Below are positions 1-8,098 of a DNA stretch of 64,000 nt, one piece after another. The stretch lies in the NCBI RefSeq assembly GCF_016887565.1, contig NZ_CP069396.1:13002001-13066000 (forward strand), given 5' to 3'. A model generated the notes under the pieces. That model searched no databases and had not been told where the DNA came from. It was given only the letters and a program-made list of their open reading frames with translations. The DNA comes from Archangium violaceum. GTDB lineage: Bacteria; Myxococcota; Myxococcia; Myxococcales; Myxococcaceae. How positions within the stretch are numbered: position 1 is the stretch's first letter; the number at the start of each line of letters is the position of its first letter. The position numbers and the translations under genes are program-made.

Positions 1-506
1 GAGAGGCGGTGTGCGCGGCGCTCGAGGACGTGTTCGGCGGGACGGCGGACATCTACTACGAGATTTCGCACAACCTCATCCAGAAGGAGTCGGGGAAGTT
101 CGTGGCGCGCAAGGGGGCGACGCGGGCGTTTCCGGGAGGGCACCCGGGGCTCAAGGGCACGCCGTGGGAGAAGTCGGGCCACCCCATCCTGATTCCAGGC
201 TCGATGGAGACGGGAAGCGCCATCCTGTTCGCGGAGAAGGGAGCCGAGCAGTCCATCTACTCGGTGAACCACGGGGCGGGACGACGACTGTCGCGAGGCG
301 AAGCGCGACGTGTGCTGAACCAATCCGAGACGGACAAGCGGATGGCGAAGGCGGACATCCTGCTCAACACGAGGACGACGCCGCTGGACGAGTCGGGGCC
401 CTGCTACAAGAACCTGGACGACGTGCTGGACACGGTGGAGATGGCGGGGCTGGCGAAGGTGGTGCACCGCCTCAAACCAATCGCCTGCATCAAGGGAGCG
501 GACTGA
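1..506 (+). CDS. rtcB: RNA-splicing ligase RtcB, 3' part only
   Basis: This is the C-terminal part of RtcB, the Mn/GTP-dependent ligase that joins 2',3'-cyclic phosphate or 3'-phosphate RNA ends to 5'-OH ends in the cytoplasm. The frame is already open at the left edge (codons from base 3), so the start lies outside the window; the in-frame GTG at 9 is internal. Diagnostic blocks are EISHNLIQKE, RKGATRAFPGG, IPGSMETGS and VNHGAGRRLSR; the histidine of HGAGR is the family's guanylylation site. The protein ends with CIKGAD, and the conserved Lys-Gly near the C-terminus is typical. About 167 residues are visible of the usual 400-480. Two palindromic repeats follow the stop. The family call is secure; nothing can be said about upstream partners. 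Confidence 0.93.
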   Translation, partial: EAVCAALEDVFGGTADIYYEISHNLIQKESGKFVARKGATRAFPGGHPGLKGTPWEKSGHPILIPGSMETGSAILFAEKGAEQSIYSVNHGAGRRLSRGEARRVLNQSETDKRMAKADILLNTRTTPLDESGPCYKNLDDVLDTVEMAGLAKVVHRLKPIACIKGAD

Positions 507-513
507 GCCCCCT

Positions 514-549
514 CCCCTCTCCCTCCGGGAGAGGGACGGGGTGAGGGTA
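514..549. repeat. Intergenic palindromic repeat, copy 1
   Basis: Inverted repeat with a CCCTCTCCC / GGGAGAGGG core and an asymmetric tail ending in GGGGTGAGGGT. It is one of 12 copies in the window, all between genes. This copy follows the rtcB stop. Confidence 0.85.
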
Positions 550-580
550 CCCGGCGCCCTCGGGTTTGACTCCGTGTATG

Positions 581-617
581 CCCCCTCTCCCCCTGGGAGA
601 GGGCTGGGGTGAGGGTC
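581..617. repeat. Intergenic palindromic repeat, copy 2
   Basis: Second copy in the same orientation 30 bp after copy 1, between rtcB and the PilZ gene. An ATG inside it at 566-580 is in frame with the next gene, but using it would mean translating the repeat, so it is not taken as the start. Confidence 0.85.
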
Positions 618-664
618 TTCCCCACTCGTCACCCCAGTGGGCGCACGCTAAAGTATCCCCCGAA

Positions 665-1600
665 ATGACCGCGCCGTCGCCCGCCGCCCCGTCCCAATCG
701 CCATCCCGCGAGGCCGACCTCGCACGAGCCGAGGCCGAGCAGGCCAGCCAGGAAGCCCGGCTGGCGGATCAGCTCAACCGAGCGGCGGCGGAATCGGAGA
801 CCCTGTCCCACCGGCTCGCCGAGCTCCGGCAGCAGGTGTCGCAAGTACCCGCGGAGCGCCAGGGAGACGAGCACGTGCGGGGAGCGAGCGCGCGGCTGGA
901 GTCGGCCTCGGTGCACACGGGGTCGACGGAGGACGCGCGAGAACGAGCACTCTCCGCGCGAAGCGAGGCGCTGGAGTCCCGGCGGCAGGCGGCGCAGGAG
1001 GTACAGGCGGCGCTGAAGACGCTGCAGCTGCTCAACACGCGGGCGCAGCAGGAGCTGGCGGAGGCGGAGGCGGGGCTGAAGCGCTCGGCGGAGGAAGCGG
1101 CGCGGGCGCAGCGCGAGCGGGAGGCGGCGGCCCGAGCGCAGCAACGCGAGCGCGAGCAGCGTGAGCGCGAGGCCACTCAGTCCCGGCAGGTGACGGTGCC
1201 GGCGCGGCAGGCGGCGGCGGTGGCGGCGGGGAACATCACGATTCCGGAGCCGAGGCCGCTGGGGGCGCGCACGTCGCGGGTGCGGATGCAGACGATGATC
1301 GATCTGCGAAGCGACTCGAACTTCTTCACGGGCTTCTCGACGAACATCAGCGAGGGGGGCGTCTTCGTGGCGACGGTGCAGACGGTGCCGCGAGGGACGA
1401 CGGTGGACGTGGACTTCACGCTGCCGGGGGGAAGACCCATCAAGGTGACGGGGGTGGTGCGCTGGACGCGGGAGGTGAACGACAAGACGCCCGAGCTGAT
1501 GCCGGGGCTGGGCGTACAGTTCTCGAACCTGCCGCCGGAGATCGCGGGCACCATCTCGGACTTCGTGGCCACGCGAGAGCCACTGTTCTTCCCGGACTGA
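665..1600 (+). CDS. Coiled-coil protein with C-terminal PilZ domain (TIGR02266-like)
   Basis: The product is 311 residues. The first ~190 are rich in Ala, Glu, Arg and Gln with heptad-like spacing, which predicts a long coiled coil. The last ~110 form a PilZ-like domain with the signature ISEGGVFVAT and the closing block GLGVQFSNLPP, as in the PilZ paralogues expanded in Myxococcales (TIGR02266). The N-x-S-x-x-G part of the cyclic-di-GMP motif is partly kept, but a clean RxxxR is not visible (the local sequence is RTSRVR), so ligand binding is uncertain. The start at 665 was chosen because the earlier in-frame ATG lies inside the intergenic repeat. A cytoplasmic scaffold or signalling role is inference. 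Confidence 0.82.
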   Translation: MTAPSPAAPSQSPSREADLARAEAEQASQEARLADQLNRAAAESETLSHRLAELRQQVSQVPAERQGDEHVRGASARLESASVHTGSTEDARERALSARSEALESRRQAAQEVQAALKTLQLLNTRAQQELAEAEAGLKRSAEEAARAQREREAAARAQQREREQREREATQSRQVTVPARQAAAVAAGNITIPEPRPLGARTSRVRMQTMIDLRSDSNFFTGFSTNISEGGVFVATVQTVPRGTTVDVDFTLPGGRPIKVTGVVRWTREVNDKTPELMPGLGVQFSNLPPEIAGTISDFVATREPLFFPD

Positions 1601-1609
1601 GCCCCTGAC

Positions 1610-2191
1610 TCAGGCGAACAGCTCGGCGACGGGAAGCGCCAACCCGGGAAGCGACGAGGAGGAGAGCGTCTCACCCACTCCGAGCGTCCGCATGGTGCGA
1701 TAGCGGCCCGTGTCCGGGTCCGGCTCGGAGTACACCTCGACGGCCCGGCCCGCCACATCCACGACCCAGTACTCGCTCACCTGGGCCCGCGCGTAGATGC
1801 GGCCCTTGAGCAGCCGATCCCTCCGCAACGACTCGTCCGCGACCTCGACGACGAGCAGCGCGGAGCGGGGGTGCACCGGGGCGGACTCCTCTTCCTGACG
1901 GGTGACGATGGCGAGGTCCGGCTCCGGCTCACTGTCGCCCGCGAGCGAGAGCGGGAGCTGCGGGCGGACGCTGTAGGCGTCCCCGAGCACTCCGGTCAGG
2001 AATCGGTTGAGCCTCGAAACCACCAGCGCATGGGCTCGGCCTTGTGGCGCCATCTCGACGATCACCCCCTCCAGCAACTCCACGCGCTCATCCTCGCCGA
2101 GCACTCCGACATCGATGAGCCGGTGGTACTCGTCCAGGCGGAAGAGACGCGGGGCCACGAGCCCGCTGCCGAGGATGTCTGGGGAGTGCAT
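1610..2191 (-). CDS. Uma2 family putative endonuclease (DUF820)
   Basis: A 193-residue protein of the Uma2/DUF820 family, which has a PD-(D/E)XK restriction-nuclease-like fold. Visible blocks are YHRLIDVGVL, RVELLEGVIVEM with the family's early Glu, EPEPDLAIV carrying the catalytic Asp, and LLVVEVADES with the Glu of the E-x-(K/S)-like motif, then YARAQVSEYWVVD. The ATG at 2191 is preceded by AAGGAGG at good spacing, so it is preferred over an upstream in-frame ATG. The gene converges on the PilZ gene with only 9 bp between stops. Natural substrates of Uma2 proteins are not established; they are common in cyanobacteria and myxobacteria. Confidence 0.85.
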   Translation of the reverse strand: MHSPDILGSGLVAPRLFRLDEYHRLIDVGVLGEDERVELLEGVIVEMAPQGRAHALVVSRLNRFLTGVLGDAYSVRPQLPLSLAGDSEPEPDLAIVTRQEEESAPVHPRSALLVVEVADESLRRDRLLKGRIYARAQVSEYWVVDVAGRAVEVYSEPDPDTGRYRTMRTLGVGETLSSSSLPGLALPVAELFA

Positions 2192-2337
2192 GGCCGAGCC
2201 TCCTTGCTCCCTCAAGCTAGTGCCCTGTTCCGTGGGCGTCCACCGCTCCAAGACGCGCAGCGAATCCTTGATTTACCGTTTTGAAGCGAATAGGCCCCTC
2301 CCAGGTGGATGGACCTCTCGGAGCACAGGAGACCGGA

Positions 2338-3897
2338 ATGCGGATGATGCGCCTCATGGCGGTGGTGGCGGTACTGGGAATGAGTGCCGTGGGCACTCCG
2401 GCCTCGGCGGGCCTGCCGTACCCGACGCGGAGCGCGTACCGCATCAAGGGACTGCAGCCGGACTTCTGGCCGAGCTACGACGAGGTGGCGGGCAACAACA
2501 CGGGCGGGGTGGCGATGAACCTGACGTGGTTCACCTGGGAGCCGAGCGTGAAGGCACCGCCATGTGCCTCGTGACAGGTGGAGTACGGCGGACGGTGCTT
2601 CGTGGTGGACGCGGCGGTGGACGCGGCCATCCGCGAGTGGACGGCGCGGGGCGTGGTGGTGACGGCGGTGGTGTACGGCGTGCCGGCGTGGGCTCGGGCC
2701 GGGCGGGTGTGCACGCCAGCCGCGGCGGGCTTCGACATCTTCTGCGCCCCCAACAACGCGGCGGACTACGGCCGCTTCGCCGGCATGCTGTCCTGGCTCT
2801 ACAACGGGGAGAACGGCCACGGCCGCATCGCGGACTTCGTCATCCACAACGAGGTGAACTCGAACGTCTGGTTCGACGTGGGCTGCGGCCAGGGCGCGGG
2901 GGCCTGCGATACCCAGCGCTGGCTCGACACGTACGCGGCCAACTACATCGCGGCCTATGACCAGGTCGTCTCCTGGCAGCCGGCCGCCAAGGTGCTCATT
3001 TCCATGGAGCACCACTTCGGCACGGAGTTCGACCAGCCGGGCGCCAACGAGCCGCTGCTGTCGGGCATGACGTTCCTGAACGGCTTCGCGGCCCGGGTGG
3101 GCTCGCGTGCGTGGCGGGTGGCCTGGCACCCCTACCCGCCCGACCTCACCCGGCCGCAGTTCTCCGCGGATGACTACCCCCGCGTGACGTACGGCAACAT
3201 CGGCGTGCTGGCCGGGTGGCTGCGCAAGACGTTCCCCCACGTGCCCTCGGCCTGGGAGATCCAGCTCACGGAGAGCGGCGTCAATTCCATCTCCCCCAAC
3301 TCCAACGAGGCGGCCCAGCAGGCCGGTGTCTGTGATTCGTTCCGCAACGTGCTCGGGACGCCCGGCATCGAGAGCTACATCTACCACCGCATGACGGACC
3401 ACCCGGTCGAGGTCGCCCAGGGCCTGGGCGTCGGCCTGCGCCGCGCGGACGGGAGCGCCAAGCCGGCCTGGAGCACGTGGGCGCTCGCCAACCGCAACGA
3501 CCTCAACCCGCCGAAGCTCTCGTGCGGCTTCGAGGAGCTGCCCTATACGCGCCTGCGCCGGGGCTACCACTCCTCGCGAGGCCACTGGGCCTCCTCGCGC
3601 CTGCTGCCGCCCGGCTTCACGCTCGAGCGCTCCTGGCGCCTGCTGCGCGAGCCCCAGGCGGGCACCCGGATGCTCTACGAGTGCCGCGTGGGCAACCACA
3701 ACCTGCTGACGCCGGACGTGAACTGCGAGGGACTGCAGCCGCTCGGCCCCGTGGGGTACGTCTACACCTCGCAGGTGGCGGGCACGGTCCCGCTCTACCG
3801 CTGCCGGATCGGCGCCGGACAGGACCACTTCGTCTCGCCGGCGTCCAACTGCGAGGGGCAGACCTTCGAATCGCTGCTCGGCTACGTGGTGCAGTGA
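2338..3897 (+). pseudogene. Secreted glycoside-hydrolase-like protein (DUF5722-like), split by an in-frame TGA
   Basis: One continuous reading frame encodes a secreted protein, but a TGA at 2572-2574 interrupts it after 78 codons, between APPCAS and QVEYGGRCF; the frame then stays open to 3897. The start at 2338 has an AGGAG site and gives a signal peptide ending near PASAG. The body looks like a TIM-barrel hydrolase of clan [13 protein letters not shown] supplies the Asn-Glu acid/base pair and [10 protein letters not shown] a possible nucleophile Glu. The last ~120 residues form a separate module with repeated YxCRxG and NCEG elements, as in DUF5648-like binding domains. A GTG at 2578 could restart translation but would lack a signal peptide. 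Either a true nonsense mutation (GGA to TGA would do it) or a sequencing error explains the break. Confidence 0.7.
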
Positions 3898-3917
3898 GTC
3901 TCAAACCAGGAGGCGGA

Positions 3918-3952
3918 TACCCTCACCCCGACCCTCTCCCAGAGGGAGAGGG
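3918..3952. repeat. Intergenic palindromic repeat, copy 3
   Basis: Copy in the opposite orientation (TACCCTCACCCC tail first), lying between two convergent gene ends, where it could act as a two-way terminator. Confidence 0.85.
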
Positions 3953-3964
3953 AGGATTGTTGGG

Positions 3965-4483
3965 TCACAGCGCCATGCCCACCTCGAGCAGCGTGAGCCC
4001 GTAGAGCAGACCCAGGCCAGGTCTGTCCGTGCCCACTCCCACGCCGAGCTCCAGCACGGACACCTGCGCGCTCCCCAGATTGAAGCGCGCGGGCGCCAGC
4101 GTCACCCCGAGCCCCAGCGCCGGCCCGGTGATGGCCACGGGGTGCTCGGGGGTGAGGAAGTCCAGCCTGTCCCCGAAGACACCGGTGAGGTTCACCAGCG
4201 CCGCGGGAGACCACCACCCCTGGCGCTGCACGCCAGCACCCACCCGCACCGAGAACGCCGAACCCAACCCCGTGAGCCCGTTCGCGTCGGCCTGGAGCAA
4301 CCACCGCCCGTCCACCGTGTCGCGCAGGCCCAAGCCACCCCCCACCCCTCCCTGGGTGCGCGCCGGAGAGAGGTACACCGTCGCGCCCGAGCGGACATAC
4401 AGCGAGAGCTGATGCCGGGGCGCATCGGCCGGAGCCGGCGAGGAGGCCAGCGCGGAGAGCACGAGAAGCGTGGAGACGCTCAT
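3965..4483 (-). CDS. Exported beta-barrel-like hypothetical protein
   Basis: A 172-residue protein with an N-terminal signal peptide (MSVSTLLVLSALASS, cleavage near ADA). The mature part consists of short alternating Gly-rich stretches such as GGVGGGLGLRD and LGLGVTLAPARF that look like amphipathic beta strands, so a small outer-membrane barrel or porin-like fold is possible. It is the last gene of a three-gene operon: its ATG overlaps the stop of the M28 peptidase gene by four bases (ATGA), which suggests coupled translation. No family was recognised with certainty. Confidence 0.7.
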   Translation of the reverse strand: MSVSTLLVLSALASSPAPADAPRHQLSLYVRSGATVYLSPARTQGGVGGGLGLRDTVDGRWLLQADANGLTGLGSAFSVRVGAGVQRQGWWSPAALVNLTGVFGDRLDFLTPEHPVAITGPALGLGVTLAPARFNLGSAQVSVLELGVGVGTDRPGLGLLYGLTLLEVGMAL

Positions 4484-5490
4484 GGCAGCGGTCCCTCCGC
4501 CCAGAAGGAGAGCCCGGCCGCGGACAGCCGGGTGACGTCAGCGAGGAAGTCGGGGTCGAGCGTGGAGGGCACGTCGGTGTCTTTGTGGTAGTGCGGGTTG
4601 CGGAAGTTGGCGGTGTCGGTGAGGAAGAGGGCGCTCTGTCCGGCCAGCCAGAAGGGGGCGTGGTCGCTGCGCATGAGGTTGCCCGAGGCGGGGCCGGTGC
4701 CATCGTTCGGCGTCACCGCGCCTCGCACCGAACCGAAGCCCAGCTGCGCGTTCAGCGCGTACAGTTCCTCCAGCCGCGGACGGGACTGCTCGTTGGCGAT
4801 GGCCGCGATGAAGTCGCCCGTGGTGGGCATCGGGAAGCCCGGCAGGCCCTGCTGGGCACCGGGGCTCGGGTCCTTGTAGCCGACGCAGTCGAAGATGACG
4901 GAGGCGATGATCCGCTCGTCCGGGTGCGCCTGGATGTAGCGCGTGCTGCTCACCAGACCGAGCTCCTCCAGGTCGAAGCCCAGGAAGCGCACGGTGCGGG
5001 CGAAGCGCTTGCCCGAGGCCAGCCGCGCCATCTCCAGCATGGCGGCCACCCCCGAGCTGTTGTCGTCCGCCCCCGAGAAGAAGGCGTCGTAGTGGGCTCC
5101 CACCACCACCACCTCGTCGGGACGCTCGGTGCCGCGCACCTCGGCGATGACGGTCGAGGTGGGGAAGCGCGGATCCTCCGTGTCGTGCAGGGAGACGGTG
5201 TAGCCGAGCGACTCGAAGCGCGCGCGCACCAGCTGGCGGGCCTTCTCGCGGGTGAGGTTGCACACGGGCCGGCGCGCCGTGTCGATCTCCGTGGGCGGGA
5301 AGAGGCCGCAGTCGAGCGGGGTGTCCTCGCGGTGCGAGGCGACGAGCGCGTCCACGTCCGACATCAGCCGGCCCTTGTCCACGCCCGAGGCGAAGTCCCC
5401 GGCGCGGGAGACAGACGCAGCGTCGACGGAGGGCCGCGAGGAACAGGAGCTCACGGCGAGGAAGAGCAGTGCGGCGAAGAGCGGTCTCAC
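4480..5490 (-). CDS. M28 family zinc metallopeptidase, lipoprotein
   Basis: A 336-residue secreted aminopeptidase-like enzyme. The GTG start at 5490 gives a lipoprotein signal with lipobox AVSSC; it overlaps the previous stop by four bases (GTGA), so the longer upstream frame is rejected. The M28 zinc and catalytic residues are visible in order: VVGAHYDAF (His, Asp), GADDNSSG (bridging Asp), DLEELGLVSS (Glu-Glu), VIFDCVGY (Asp) and RSDHAPFW (last His). The enzyme probably removes N-terminal residues from peptides at the cell surface, in keeping with predatory protein use. It sits between two small exported proteins in one operon, which may be accessory barrel proteins. Confidence 0.9.
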   Translation of the reverse strand: MRPLFAALLFLAVSSCSSRPSVDAASVSRAGDFASGVDKGRLMSDVDALVASHREDTPLDCGLFPPTEIDTARRPVCNLTREKARQLVRARFESLGYTVSLHDTEDPRFPTSTVIAEVRGTERPDEVVVVGAHYDAFFSGADDNSSGVAAMLEMARLASGKRFARTVRFLGFDLEELGLVSSTRYIQAHPDERIIASVIFDCVGYKDPSPGAQQGLPGFPMPTTGDFIAAIANEQSRPRLEELYALNAQLGFGSVRGAVTPNDGTGPASGNLMRSDHAPFWLAGQSALFLTDTANFRNPHYHKDTDVPSTLDPDFLADVTRLSAAGLSFWAEGPLP

Positions 5491-6023
5491 AGTGTCATCC
5501 CCAGGTGGACGAGGCCGAGTTGCAGGCGCAGGGTGGAGCCGGGCTGGTTGAGGGAGGTGCCCCACTGGAGCTCGAGGGCACTCGCGGTGAAGCGCTGGAA
5601 GACGAAGCGCAGGGGCGCGGCATGGAGCGCGACGTAGGCGGGCCCGAGCTTCTCCGCATGGCGGCGCGAGAGGTCATCGGGGAGACCCCCTCGGGGATTG
5701 ATGACGACGGGCAGGCCGCTGAGGCCCAGCTCCGGGCCCACCGCGGGCCGCCACGTGCCCAGGCTCGGGCTCAGCAGGGCGCGGGCGAAGACCTCGACGG
5801 GGAAGCTGCCCTGGCCGGCGGGGGCCCAGCGGATACCACCGCCGAGCCGCCAGGAGCCGAGCTCGTTCGAGTAGGCGGCCTCGAGACCGAGCCGGGGAGA
5901 GGTCACGTTGTAGATGCCGCCGTTGGTGAGGATGACGGCGGTGGCGCCGAGGGACACATCGTGTCCGGCGGCGGCCGCGGCGCTCGGGAGGAGCGCGGCG
6001 GCGAGGAGGAACCAGGAGCGCAT
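5487..6023 (-). CDS. Exported hypothetical protein, first gene of M28 operon
   Basis: A 178-residue protein with a clear signal peptide (MRSWFLLAAALLPSAAAAAG). The mature sequence has Gly-rich beta-strand-like segments (LGLEAAYSNELGSWRLGGGI, LQLGLVHLGMTL) and ends on a hydrophobic/aromatic pattern like an outer-membrane barrel. The start at 6023 was chosen for the signal peptide and a purine-rich GGAGG-like stretch; a much longer upstream frame runs through a palindromic repeat and is rejected. Its stop overlaps the GTG of the peptidase gene. It resembles the third gene of the operon in size and composition, so the two may be related barrel proteins; this is inference. Confidence 0.7.
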   Translation of the reverse strand: MRSWFLLAAALLPSAAAAAGHDVSLGATAVILTNGGIYNVTSPRLGLEAAYSNELGSWRLGGGIRWAPAGQGSFPVEVFARALLSPSLGTWRPAVGPELGLSGLPVVINPRGGLPDDLSRRHAEKLGPAYVALHAAPLRFVFQRFTASALELQWGTSLNQPGSTLRLQLGLVHLGMTL

Positions 6024-6110
6024 GGGGGAGGACTCTACCCCTTCCCGGGCAGGAGAGCGGGCGCGAGTCGCACCGAGCCCGCCAGGTCCACGGCCAGTGA
6101 AGCCCCTGCC

Positions 6111-6146
6111 TCCCTCTCCCCCTGGGAGAGGGCCGGGGTGAGGGTA
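6111..6146. repeat. Intergenic palindromic repeat, copy 4
   Basis: Copy lying in a divergent intergenic region, so it cannot simply be a terminator for a flanking gene here. Confidence 0.85.
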
Positions 6147-6279
6147 TGTGCCCACCGCCAGGCAACCGAGCGCCCCCGCGCCCCCGACATCTGGCTCGGA
6201 GGATGACCACATCTCACCTTTGCGAGGAACGAAGCCACGGGCCCGGCGAGGCCGGCCAAAGGCGGAAGGGAGCGGCGGG

Positions 6280-7218
6280 ATGCGCGTCCACCATTTGAAC
6301 TGCGTGACGATGTGCCCACCGGGTGGGCGGCTGATGGATGGCAGGCGCCGGCCGAGAGGAGTACCGGCGGCCCTGGTGTGCCACACCCTGTTGTTGGAGA
6401 CGAACCAGGGGCTGGTGCTGGTGGACACGGGCTTCGGGCTGGAGGACGTGCGCAACCCGAGGCAGAGGCTGAGCCCGTTCTTCCTGGACTTCCTCTGCCG
6501 GCCGCAGCTCAACGAGGCGATGACGGCGGTGCGGCAGATCGAACGCCTGGGCTTCAAGGCCGAGGACGTGCGGCACATCGTGCTGACGCACCTGGACTTC
6601 GATCATGCGGGAGGGCTGGACGACTTCCCGTCGGCGCGGGTGCACGTGATGGCGGCGGAGGCGGACGCGGCGGTGTCGCAGCTGACGTGGCTGGACCGGC
6701 GGCGCTTCCGCCCGAGGCAGTGGAGCACGCAGCCGCACTGGGTGACGTACCCGATGCCACGCGGGGGAGACCGCTGGTTCGGCTTCGAGTGCGTGAGGGA
6801 CCTGGAGGGTCTGCCGCCGGACATCCTGCTCGTGCCGCTGGTGGGGCACACGCTGGGGCACGCGGGGGTGGCGATCCAGCAGTCGGACGGGTGGCTGCTG
6901 CACGCGGGCGACGCGTACTTCTACCACGAGGAGATGAACCCGACGCGGCCGCGGTGCACGCCAGGGCTGTGGGCGTACCAGGAGCTGATGCAGAAGGACG
7001 GGCGGATGCGGCGGCTGAACCAGGAGCGGCTGCGCGAGCTGGTGCGGCGGCACGACCGGGACGTGCGGGTGTTCTGCGCGCATGACGCGGTGGAGTTCGA
7101 GCGCCTGGAGGAGGACGCCCGCGCCCACGAGCCGCACGCGCTGCGCGGCCTGGCCTCGGTGGAGGAGACGCGCGAGCCGCCCCTGCCTCCGGTGCCGCCC
7201 ATCATCCCGACGGTGTGA
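6280..7218 (+). CDS. Metallo-beta-lactamase-fold hydrolase (lactonase-like)
   Basis: A 312-residue cytoplasmic protein. The zinc motif reads THLDFDHAGG (H-x-D-x-D-H, with Asp in place of the usual second His), followed by GHTLGHAGV (His), HAGDAYF (bridging Asp) and FCAHDAVEF (last His). This set and the order match MBL-fold hydrolases near the AHL-lactonase branch; the substrate cannot be told from sequence. The ATG at 6280 follows a purine-rich stretch. The N-terminus keeps the HHLNCVTMCPPGG block typical of this subgroup. A palindromic repeat lies on each side (6111 and 7246). Quorum-signal hydrolysis is a possibility only. Confidence 0.85.
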   Translation: MRVHHLNCVTMCPPGGRLMDGRRRPRGVPAALVCHTLLLETNQGLVLVDTGFGLEDVRNPRQRLSPFFLDFLCRPQLNEAMTAVRQIERLGFKAEDVRHIVLTHLDFDHAGGLDDFPSARVHVMAAEADAAVSQLTWLDRRRFRPRQWSTQPHWVTYPMPRGGDRWFGFECVRDLEGLPPDILLVPLVGHTLGHAGVAIQQSDGWLLHAGDAYFYHEEMNPTRPRCTPGLWAYQELMQKDGRMRRLNQERLRELVRRHDRDVRVFCAHDAVEFERLEEDARAHEPHALRGLASVEETREPPLPPVPPIIPTV

Positions 7219-7245
7219 GCACCCGGCGGCACAGGCACGAAGGTC

Positions 7246-7280
7246 TACCCTCACCCCGGCCCTCTCCCAGAGGGAGAGGG
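7246..7280. repeat. Intergenic palindromic repeat, copy 5
   Basis: Copy between two convergent gene ends (MBL hydrolase and pseudo-receiver protein). Confidence 0.85.
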
Positions 7281-7294
7281 TGCTCGCAACCCGC

Positions 7295-8041
7295 TTACAG
7301 CTGGATGTTCTCGTGCTTCACCAGCGCCGTGAGCGCCTCCTCCATCACCGCTCTCGCCGCCGCCGTGTACTTGTACAGCAGCGCGTGCACCTGCCGGTCC
7401 TCCTCGTTCCGGTTCTCGCAGTGCTTCGAATACTCCTCGAACGCCTGCAGGCTGCTCACCAGCTGCGACAGGTGGTTGGGGCACTCGCACTGCACCGCGC
7501 TGGATACCTCCAGCAGCTTGCCCAGCTTCTCCGGTGAATACAGCGGCGCCCTCGGTGTCGCCGGCACCGTCACCGTCGCCAGCGTCCCCGAGCCCGCTGC
7601 CCCCAGTTGCAGCGCCGGCCCCGCTGCCCCCGCCACCGGAGCCGCCTGCGCCACCGCCGCCTTCGCCGGCACCGGCTGCAGCATCGCGTCCAGCACCGCC
7701 AGGTGCACGTGCGCCCTCAGCAGCGACAGCGAAATCGGCCCCTGCAACAGCCTCACCTTCCCCGCCGGGTACTGCTGCAACACGCCCCGCCTCGCGAACC
7801 GGTACGTCACGATGGCGTGCCTCGCCCCAGAGCCCTCCATCAGCGTCGGCACCACCCCCGTCTCCACCCCGTTCAGCTCCAGGAAATCCAGCGCCAGCAC
7901 GTCTGGACGCTTCGCCGGCACCTCCTCCCGGAACGCTCCCAGCGACGTCCCCGACCACACCACCTCCACGTCTCGGAGCGCCTGCGGATTCTCCCGCAAC
8001 TGCGCGGGATACGACTCACCCAGAAGGGCCAGCTTCACCAT
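7295..8041 (-). CDS. Pseudo-receiver-like protein with conserved Cys-rich helical C-terminus
   Basis: A 248-residue protein. Residues 1-105 have the strand-helix rhythm of a response-regulator receiver, with LALLGES as strand 1 and RPDVLALDFLEL placing an Asp where the phospho-acceptor would be, but the acidic pair after strand 1 is missing, so phosphorylation is doubtful. An Ala/Pro-rich linker follows, then a helical C-terminal block with ECPNHLSQLV, FEEYSKHC and a run of acidic and basic helices ending in LVKHENIQL; I recall similar blocks at the C-terminus of some myxobacterial MerR-like regulators. The gene lies 57 bp after the histidine kinase gene on the same strand, so the two probably form a signalling pair. 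Confidence 0.6.
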   Translation of the reverse strand: MVKLALLGESYPAQLRENPQALRDVEVVWSGTSLGAFREEVPAKRPDVLALDFLELNGVETGVVPTLMEGSGARHAIVTYRFARRGVLQQYPAGKVRLLQGPISLSLLRAHVHLAVLDAMLQPVPAKAAVAQAAPVAGAAGPALQLGAAGSGTLATVTVPATPRAPLYSPEKLGKLLEVSSAVQCECPNHLSQLVSSLQAFEEYSKHCENRNEEDRQVHALLYKYTAAARAVMEEALTALVKHENIQL

Positions 8042-8098
8042 GACTCACCTCGCGGACTTCCCTCAGGGTGTCCTGGCCCCTTACCCCGTTCAATCTGA

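Noticed and set aside
514-617. A CRISPR array from the repeated palindromes
   Set aside because: Copies are scattered over 60 kb in both orientations with no regular spacers and no cas genes.
2572-2574. TGA as a selenocysteine codon
   Set aside because: The surrounding residues do not resemble a redox site, no selenium genes are in view, and a Gly-to-stop change or sequencing error is simpler.
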